A stretch of DNA of 5,031 bases, taken from positions 1-5,031 of the forward strand of contig JAACDV010000116.1 in NCBI GenBank assembly GCA_009936825.1, read 5' to 3'. This document shows, piece after piece, positions 1 through 5,031 of this stretch (its first letter is position 1; every line of letters starts with the position of its first letter). Both the position numbers and the translations under genes were made by a program. The notes beneath the pieces were generated by a model. The model ran no database searches. It was not told the DNA's origin and was given only the letters and a program-made list of their open reading frames with translations. This DNA comes from Bacteroidota bacterium. GTDB taxonomy: Bacteria > Pseudomonadota > Alphaproteobacteria > Puniceispirillales > Puniceispirillaceae.

Positions 1-408
1 AGGCAGGCGCTTAATGACGTATTTGCGCGATTGTCAGCAGATGCGGCTGTTGGCGAAGATACGGTCCGTGTTGCATCACGCGAAATTGTTTTCGAATCCG
101 TTGCCGGAGATGTGGCGCGGGCAGATTTTTCAACCTTGTGTGAAACGCCGCTTGGTGCGCGCGATTTTCTAGCGATTGCTGGCCGGTTTGCTGGGCTGAT
201 TGTCGATAATGTACCCGCCTTTAGTGATACCTCCGAAGCGTCGGCCCGCCGGTTCATGTGGCTTGTTGATGCGCTTTATGACCGCCAGCGTTTTTTGATT
301 GCCTCAGCCGAAACCGATATTGCCAATCTTTATGATGGCCATCTTTTTGCTTTTGAATTTGACCGGACAAAGTCACGGCTGGGTGAAATGACCCGCCGAT
401 ACGGGTAA
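1..408 (+). CDS. zapE: Cell division protein ZapE / AFG1-family P-loop ATPase, C-terminal part (5' end outside window)
   Basis: The reading frame is open from base 1 to the TAA at 406-408, giving 135 residues. A TTG at 31 is in frame, but the open frame upstream shows that this is an internal codon of a longer gene. The fragment matches the C-terminal third of the AFG1/ZapE family (usually about 360-400 residues): an ADF-x-LC-x-PLGARDFLAIA segment at visible residues 41-60, a 'VDNVP' strand at 68-72, 'ARRFMWLVDALYD' at 82-94, and the closing 'FEFDRTKSRLGEM' at 118-130. The Walker A and B motifs would lie upstream and cannot be checked. Family knowledge: ZapE is a cytoplasmic ATPase linked to Z-ring function in E. 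coli, and the mitochondrial homologue AFG1/LACE1 is linked to respiratory-complex quality control. In alphaproteobacteria it commonly lies just before mdh, as here. The 201-bp gap to mdh suggests separate control. Family assignment is secure; the cellular role here is inferred. Confidence 0.9.
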   Translation, partial: RQALNDVFARLSADAAVGEDTVRVASREIVFESVAGDVARADFSTLCETPLGARDFLAIAGRFAGLIVDNVPAFSDTSEASARRFMWLVDALYDRQRFLIASAETDIANLYDGHLFAFEFDRTKSRLGEMTRRYG

Positions 409-498
409 CACCGCCATCGCCTGACTAGTCCCGGCCCGACAATTTATTCTTCACCAAGCCCTGCATTATTGGGATTTAACTTGTTTAGAGCGCCAACA

Positions 499-512
499 TT
501 CGGTAAACCGAA
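499..512. promoter_or_regulatory. Hyphenated dyad TTCGGT-AA-ACCGAA upstream of mdh
   Basis: Two perfect 6-nt inverted arms (499-504 and 507-512) flank a 2-nt centre. The dyad lies about 100 bp before the mdh start and directly abuts the first of two 14-nt direct repeats. A site of this symmetry could bind a dimeric repressor or activator. No specific regulator family is recognised, and a 6-nt-arm dyad can arise by chance. Confidence 0.3.
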
Positions 513-549
513 AACGTTAGTTTAAACCTTGGTATAAACGTTAGTTTAA
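512..549. repeat. Two exact copies of AAACGTTAGTTTAA, 24 bp apart, upstream of mdh
   Basis: The 14-nt sequence AAACGTTAGTTTAA occurs at 512-525 and again at 536-549, with a start-to-start distance of 24 bp and an unrelated 10-nt spacer (accttggtat). Each copy contains the palindromic core AACGTT and a looser AAAC-GTTA-GTTT symmetry. Direct repeats spaced a little over two helical turns apart in the only long leader of the window suggest paired binding sites for a transcription factor controlling mdh. The second copy contains TTTAAT (545-550), a 5/6 match to a -10 hexamer, but without a good -35 at the right distance. The repeat itself is seen directly; its function is inferred. Confidence 0.45.
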
Positions 550-1560
<1,011 letters not shown>

Positions 1561-1661
1561 TCGTTTGAGTAAGTATCCGGGAAATTGCCGGTTTGATTTC
1601 TCGTATAGTCATGTTGTGTAGGTGAGGGTGGGGCGAAAGCCTGTATTGTTCGGGGGAATAC
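1561..1661. other. mdh-sucC intergenic region
   Basis: This 101-bp gap has no convincing intrinsic terminator: the only GC stem is CCGG/CCGG around 1577-1591, four base pairs and without a T-tract. It contains TATAGT (1604-1609), a 5/6 match to a -10 hexamer, but no matching -35 at 15-18 bp. The stretch 1621-1633 is G-rich. Read-through from mdh into sucCD therefore seems likely, with an additional internal promoter possible but unproven. Confidence 0.4.
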
Positions 1662-1662
1662 A
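1642..1662 (+). promoter_or_regulatory. sucC ribosome binding site within a possible small hairpin
   Basis: The run GGGGGA (1652-1657) is the best Shine-Dalgarno candidate, ending only about four nt before the ATG, which is a short spacing. Flanking bases TGTATT (1642-1647) and AATACA (1657-1662) are complementary, so the RNA could form a 6-bp stem. The G-run would then lie in its 9-nt loop and the A of the start codon in its base. The stem is mostly A-U and probably weak, so any regulatory effect is speculative. Confidence 0.3.
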
Positions 1663-2822
1663 TGAATATTCATGAGCATCAGGCCAAAACTCTGCTCGCG
1701 GGTTTTGGCGTTACTGTGCCGCGCGGAGAGGCCGCTTTTTCAGTTGATGAAGCTGTTGTCGCTGCGGAGAAACTTGGCGGACCTGTTTATGTTGTAAAGG
1801 CGCAGATTCACGCTGGTGGACGCGGCAAAGCCGGTGGGGTGAAAGTAGTTAAGTCGGTCGATGAGGTGCGCGATATTGCAACCGAACTTCTCGGCAAAAC
1901 GCTGATCACGCATCAGACCGGCCCTCAAGGCCGTGAGGTGAAGCGCCTTTATGTTGAAGAAGGCTGCGACATTGGCGATGAGCTATATCTGTCGCTGCTG
2001 GTTGACCGGGCATCCAGCCGCATCACCATTATCGCCTCCAGCGAAGGGGGTATGGATATCGAAGAGGTTGCGGCCTCCCAGCCCGAAAAAATTCTCTCAG
2101 TCAGCATTGATCCTGCCACCGGATTGCAGGCGCATCATGCCCGCCGTCTTGCCGGTGTAATGGGACTTGGAGGATCGGCGGCAAAGCAACTGCCAAAGTT
2201 CCTGTCCGGCCTCTATGATGCTTTTTTGAAGCTTGACGCCAGTCTTATTGAAATCAACCCGTTGGTTGTTACCGGTGCTGGTGACCTGTTGGCCCTCGAC
2301 GCGAAAATGAGTTTTGATGATAATGCCCTTTATCGTCACGCCGATGTGATGGCTCTTCGCGATCTTGGCGAAGAAGATCCTGCCGAGGTCCGCGCCAGCG
2401 AGTTTGACCTCAGCTATATCAAGCTGGACGGCAATATAGGCTGTATGGTTAATGGGGCCGGTCTGGCAATGGCGACGATGGATATCATCCAGCTTCGGGG
2501 CGGCTCACCTGCTAACTTTCTCGATGTGGGGGGTAGCGCAACAACCGAACGCGTTACTGAAGCGTTCAAAATCATCCTGTCTGACGATAATGTGAAGGGC
2601 ATTCTGGTCAATATTTTTGGCGGAATCATGCGGTGTGACATCATTGCCGAAGGTGTGGTTAGCGCGGCCAGAACGCTGGGTCTGGACAAGCCGCTAGTTG
2701 TTCGCCTTGAAGGCACGAATGTTGACGAGGGCAAAAAGATCATGGCTGAAAGCGGCCTCGACATCATCACAGCAGATAATCTTGGCGATGCCGCTCGGAA
2801 AATTGTCGCCGCAACGTCGTGA
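1662..2822 (+). CDS. sucC: Succinyl-CoA synthetase (succinate-CoA ligase), beta subunit
   Basis: Beta subunit of the cytoplasmic enzyme that interconverts succinyl-CoA + NDP + Pi and succinate + CoA + NTP, the substrate-level phosphorylation step of the TCA cycle. The 386 residues compare with 388 in E. coli. The N-terminal ATP-grasp domain (about 1-235) opens with MNIHEHQAK and contains Lys46 in '[16 protein letters not shown]', the nucleotide-binding GGRG (52-55), and the Mg ligands Asn199 in 'IEINPLV' and Asp213 in 'ALDAKM', aligning with the E. coli positions. The C-terminal CoA-ligase domain has '[19 protein letters not shown]' (256-274), 'ANFLDVGG' (284-291) and '[10 protein letters not shown]' (317-326), which help form the succinate and alpha-subunit interface. 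The ATG at 1662 reproduces the family N-terminus exactly. The gene ends 13 nt before sucD, so the two subunits are coupled. ATP versus GTP preference cannot be settled from sequence; both are possible in this family. Confidence 0.97.
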   Translation: MNIHEHQAKTLLAGFGVTVPRGEAAFSVDEAVVAAEKLGGPVYVVKAQIHAGGRGKAGGVKVVKSVDEVRDIATELLGKTLITHQTGPQGREVKRLYVEEGCDIGDELYLSLLVDRASSRITIIASSEGGMDIEEVAASQPEKILSVSIDPATGLQAHHARRLAGVMGLGGSAAKQLPKFLSGLYDAFLKLDASLIEINPLVVTGAGDLLALDAKMSFDDNALYRHADVMALRDLGEEDPAEVRASEFDLSYIKLDGNIGCMVNGAGLAMATMDIIQLRGGSPANFLDVGGSATTERVTEAFKIILSDDNVKGILVNIFGGIMRCDIIAEGVVSAARTLGLDKPLVVRLEGTNVDEGKKIMAESGLDIITADNLGDAARKIVAATS

Positions 2823-2824
2823 CG

Positions 2825-2832
2825 AAAGGAAG
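2825..2832 (+). promoter_or_regulatory. Ribosome binding site of sucD (AAAGGAAG)
   Basis: A purine-rich AAAGGAAG lies in the 13-nt gap between the sucC TGA and the ATG at 2836. Its AAGGA core ends five nt before the start. This decides the sucD start: the same frame is open back to 2698, but that upstream part overlaps conserved sucC sequence in another frame and encodes nothing resembling SucD. Confidence 0.8.
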
Positions 2833-2835
2833 ATC

Positions 2836-3714
2836 ATGTCAGTTCTTGTAAATAGTGAGACAAGGGTCATCTGTCAGGGCTTTACCGGTGCTCAGGGAAC
2901 ATTCCATTCCGAACAGGCGATTGCCTATGGCACCAACATGGTTGGCGGTGTCACTCCGGGTAAGGGCGGGCAGACGCATCTGGATTTGCCGGTGTTTAAT
3001 TCGGTTGTCGGCGCGATGCAAGAGACCAAGGCCAATGCCTCGGTTATCTATGTGCCGCCACCATTTGCCGCCGATTCCATTCTTGAGGCGGTCGATGCCG
3101 GAATGCCGCTGATCATCTGTATCACTGAGGGCATTCCTGTTCTGGATATGGTGCGGGTTAAGCGCGCGCTTGATGGCAGTGATAGCCGGTTGATCGGGCC
3201 TAATTGCCCTGGCATCATCACCCCGGGTGCGTGTAAAATCGGGATTATGCCCGGCCATATTCACACCCCCGGCAAGGTGGGTATTGTCTCACGCTCTGGA
3301 ACCCTGACCTATGAAGCTGTTGCCCAGACCTCGGCTGTCGGGCTGGGGCAATCAACTTGCATCGGCATTGGCGGTGATCCAGTGAACGGTACTAACTTTA
3401 TCGATTGTCTGGATATGTTCTTAAAAGATGAGCAGACCGAAGCCATCGTGATGATTGGTGAAATTGGCGGATTAGACGAAGAAGAGGCCGCCTCCTTTTA
3501 TCAGGCGCAGGCCAATCGCAAACCGATTGCCGGATTTATTGCCGGCCAGACGGCGCCTCCGGGCCGCCGTATGGGTCATGCCGGGGCGATTGTCAGCGGT
3601 GGCAGCGGGGCGGCAACCGACAAGATTGCAGCAATGCAGGCCGCCGGGTTTGAAATGGCCGAATCACCTGCCGATATCGGCAATGCCATTATGCGTGCGA
3701 TTACTAAAACATAA
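2836..3714 (+). CDS. sucD: Succinyl-CoA synthetase (succinate-CoA ligase), alpha subunit
   Basis: Alpha subunit of succinyl-CoA synthetase; it binds CoA and carries the phosphohistidine intermediate. The 292 residues compare with 289 in E. coli. The N-terminal CoA-binding Rossmann domain contains '[18 protein letters not shown]' (15-32) and Lys43 in 'GGVTPGKGG'. 'ITEGIP' (96-101) and '[11 protein letters not shown]' (121-131, with Cys124) follow. The C-terminal ligase domain has '[13 protein letters not shown]' (149-161), '[14 protein letters not shown]' (177-190), Glu209 in 'MIGEIGG', which supports the catalytic histidine, and the phosphorylated His248 in '[14 protein letters not shown]'. 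The start at 2836 is set by the family N-terminus (MSVLVN) and the adjacent ribosome binding site. The very short gap after sucC indicates cotranscription and matched expression of the two subunits. No unusual features are seen. Confidence 0.97.
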   Translation: MSVLVNSETRVICQGFTGAQGTFHSEQAIAYGTNMVGGVTPGKGGQTHLDLPVFNSVVGAMQETKANASVIYVPPPFAADSILEAVDAGMPLIICITEGIPVLDMVRVKRALDGSDSRLIGPNCPGIITPGACKIGIMPGHIHTPGKVGIVSRSGTLTYEAVAQTSAVGLGQSTCIGIGGDPVNGTNFIDCLDMFLKDEQTEAIVMIGEIGGLDEEEAASFYQAQANRKPIAGFIAGQTAPPGRRMGHAGAIVSGGSGAATDKIAAMQAAGFEMAESPADIGNAIMRAITKT

Positions 3715-3725
3715 ATTTGGTAAAA

Positions 3726-3757
3726 GCAGATAATGTAGCGGGCAGATAATGTAGAGG
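3726..3757. repeat. 16-bp tandem duplication (GCAGATAATGTAG[C/A]GG x2) in the sucD-sucA gap
   Basis: GCAGATAATGTAGCGG (3726-3741) is followed immediately by GCAGATAATGTAGAGG (3742-3757), identical at 15 of 16 positions, starting 12 nt after the sucD stop. Each unit contains GATAAT, a 5/6 match to a -10 hexamer, but neither has a good -35 at 16-18 bp. It may be a simple replication-slippage duplication, or a pair of binding or processing sites. The repeat is directly visible; any function is inference. Confidence 0.6.
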
Positions 3758-3802
3758 GTTGAATATGATTGAGCACCGCCTAGACTAAAGAGCGTTAAAC
3801 AG

Positions 3803-3822
3803 CAATCATCGACTGATCATTG
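3803..3822. promoter_or_regulatory. Imperfect dyad CAATCATC-GACT-GATCATTG before sucA
   Basis: Eight-nt arms (3803-3810 and 3815-3822) pair at seven of eight positions around a 4-nt centre, 13 nt before the sucA ATG. In RNA it could form a small hairpin in the translation-initiation region; in DNA it could be an operator. It is not followed by a T-tract, so it is not a terminator. A weak promoter-like pair, TTGAAT (3759-3764) and TAGACT (3781-3786) with a 16-bp spacer, lies just upstream. Both calls are tentative. Confidence 0.25.
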
Positions 3823-3835
3823 AATTGACGATCAC

Positions 3836-5031
3836 ATGAATGGGTTTTTTGATATGGACGACACCGCCCAAAGACCGCATCAGAACAATCAACCTGCTTC
3901 GCAAAGCGAACTTGATTTGACCTTCCTGTCGGCTTCAAACGCGACCTTCATTGCCGAAATGAATGCAGCATGGCGGAGTGATCCATTATCCGTTGATCCC
4001 CGCTGGGCGACCTATTTCGAACAGATGGACGCACTGGGTGATATCGCTGCCGATGGTGAGAGTCTGCCAAGCTGGGCGCGCGATACAAGCCGTATTGTTG
4101 GTGCAACCGATCCTGAAAATTCGGTTAAAGCGGTTGCTGCCGGACATGTTGCCGGACGGAAAATTAACGCCGGAGACATGCGGGCAGCGACGTTGGATTC
4201 GTTGCGCGCTGTGATGTTGATTCGGGCGTATCGTATCCGCGGCCATTTGCTGGCGAACCTTGATCCTCTATCGCTTGAAGACAAGCCGCTGCACCCCGAA
4301 CTCGATCCGGCGACTTACGGTTTTACCGATGATGACTGGGATCGCCCGATTTTCATTAACTATGTTCTGGGTCTGGAAACGGCGACTCTTCGCGATATTC
4401 TGGACACGCTTAAAAAAACCTACAGCAGCACAATTGGTGTTGAATTCATGCATATTCAGGACCCGGCCCAAAAAGCCTGGATCCAAGAGCGTATTGAGGC
4501 AATTGGCAACCGCACAGATTTCACCAAGCGCGGCAAGAAAGCGATTTATCAGCGCCTTGTCGATGCCGAAGAATTTGAGAAATATCTTCACAAGAAATAT
4601 ACTGGTACCAAGCGGTTTGGCATGGATGGCGCTGAGGCGACGATTCCAGCGCTCGAACAGATTCTAAAGCGCGGCACCCAGCTTGGCCTGACAGAAGCTG
4701 TTGTCGGCATGGCGCATCGCGGCCGTTTGAACGTCCTGCATAATGTGTTTAGCAAACCTTTCAGGGCGATCATTTCCGAATTTCTCGGCAATCCCGCAAA
4801 CCCGGAAAATGCCGGCGGATCGGGTGACGTGAAATATCATATGGGTCAGTCATCCGACCGTGAATTTGATGGTCAAGCCGTTCATCTCAGCCTAGCGCCA
4901 AACCCGTCGCATCTGGAAATTGTTGACCCTGTTGTTATTGGCCGCGTTCGTGCGAAACAACATCAGCAGGATGATACTGACCGTAAGGGCGTCCTCGGCA
5001 TTCTGCTGCATGGTGATGCGGCTTTTGCCGG
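3836..5031 (+). CDS. sucA: 2-oxoglutarate dehydrogenase E1 component (thiamine-diphosphate dependent), N-terminal part
   Basis: E1 subunit of the 2-oxoglutarate dehydrogenase complex, which decarboxylates 2-oxoglutarate on thiamine diphosphate and passes the succinyl group to the lipoyl arm of SucB. The frame is open from the ATG at 3836 past the window end, giving 399 of the family's usual 930-1000 residues. After a polar Q/N-rich leader (1-24) comes the E1 N-terminal segment 'LTFLSASNATFIAEM...DPLSVDPRWATYFEQM' (28-64). Later come 'LIRAYRIRGHLLANLDPL' (128-145), 'HPELDPATYGF' (153-163), 'GVEFMHIQDPAQKAWIQERIE' (201-221), 'KRFGMDGAEATIPAL' (259-273), 'GMAHRGRLNVL' with His294, 'DVKYHMGQSSDREF' with His335, and 'VHLSLAPNPSHLEIVDPVV' (349-367); it ends in 'LHGDAAFAG'. 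His294 and His335 align with active-site histidines 260 and 298 of E. coli SucA. An in-frame TGA at 3821 limits the start to ATG 3836 or ATG 3854; neither has a clear Shine-Dalgarno. The ThDP 'GDG' region lies beyond the window. sucB is expected downstream. Confidence 0.96.
   Translation, partial: MNGFFDMDDTAQRPHQNNQPASQSELDLTFLSASNATFIAEMNAAWRSDPLSVDPRWATYFEQMDALGDIAADGESLPSWARDTSRIVGATDPENSVKAVAAGHVAGRKINAGDMRAATLDSLRAVMLIRAYRIRGHLLANLDPLSLEDKPLHPELDPATYGFTDDDWDRPIFINYVLGLETATLRDILDTLKKTYSSTIGVEFMHIQDPAQKAWIQERIEAIGNRTDFTKRGKKAIYQRLVDAEEFEKYLHKKYTGTKRFGMDGAEATIPALEQILKRGTQLGLTEAVVGMAHRGRLNVLHNVFSKPFRAIISEFLGNPANPENAGGSGDVKYHMGQSSDREFDGQAVHLSLAPNPSHLEIVDPVVIGRVRAKQHQQDDTDRKGVLGILLHGDAAFA

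Noticed and set aside
409..480. Terminator after zapE
   Set aside because: Only short CCC/GGG pairings across a long A+T loop are possible, and there is no T-tract after them.
1577..1591. Possible terminator between mdh and sucC (CCGG...CCGG)
   Set aside because: The stem is only four base pairs, does not extend because of a T-T mismatch, and is not followed by a T-run.
1621..1656. Possible G-quadruplex in the sucC leader
   Set aside because: Only three G-runs of three or more are present, and the third is about 18 nt away; at best a weak two-layer structure could form.
2698..2835. 46-codon upstream extension of the sucD frame
   Set aside because: It overlaps the conserved end of sucC in another frame, does not resemble SucD, and a good ribosome binding site plus the family N-terminus mark ATG 2836 as the start.
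3842..3850. GGG-TTT-TTT run at sucA codons 3-5 as a possible slippery site
   Set aside because: It does not fit the frame of a classic X-XXY-YYZ slippery heptamer, and the sucA frame continues intact without any need for a shift.
3963..4214. Plus-strand 83-codon frame near the start of sucA
   Set aside because: It is out of frame with sucA, which carries the conserved E1 N-terminal segment here; no ribosome binding site or family match supports it.
4260..4667. Plus-strand 135-codon frame inside sucA
   Set aside because: The sucA frame across the same bases encodes well-conserved 2-oxoglutarate dehydrogenase E1 sequence; this alternative frame has an unnatural composition and no recognisable motif.

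Overview
This window holds a conventional alphaproteobacterial TCA-cycle gene cluster, with every gene on the + strand. The order is 3' end of zapE (AFG1-family ATPase) - mdh - sucC - sucD - 5' end of sucA. That gene order, the LDH-like type of malate dehydrogenase and the close protein match to alphaproteobacterial family members point to an alphaproteobacterium. The base composition looks moderate (roughly half G+C by eye), which would suit a marine or otherwise non-high-GC lineage, but the exact taxon cannot be fixed from the sequence alone.

Layout: bases 1-408 are the C-terminal 135 codons of zapE, open at the left edge. Bases 409-609 are the longest non-coding stretch (201 bp). It carries a hyphenated dyad (499-512) and two exact copies of a 14-nt element (512-525 and 536-549), and is the likely mdh promoter/control region. 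mdh (610-1560) is complete. A 101-bp gap (1561-1661) with no convincing terminator leads to sucC (1662-2822). sucC is followed after only 13 nt by sucD (2836-3714), so these two subunits are almost certainly cotranscribed. A 121-bp gap (3715-3835) carries a 16-bp tandem duplication and an imperfect dyad before sucA, which starts at 3836 and runs off the right edge with about 399 residues visible.

The genes work together: SucA is the E1 component of 2-oxoglutarate dehydrogenase and helps make succinyl-CoA. SucC/SucD convert succinyl-CoA to succinate with nucleoside triphosphate formation. Mdh makes oxaloacetate from malate. sucB and perhaps lpd would be expected just downstream, outside the window. 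All catalytic residues that can be checked are present and no gene looks frameshifted or broken.

I found no new biological system, mobile element, CRISPR array or RNA gene here. The items worth a second look are small repeats and dyads in the intergenic regions, and the absence of a recognisable Shine-Dalgarno sequence before sucA.
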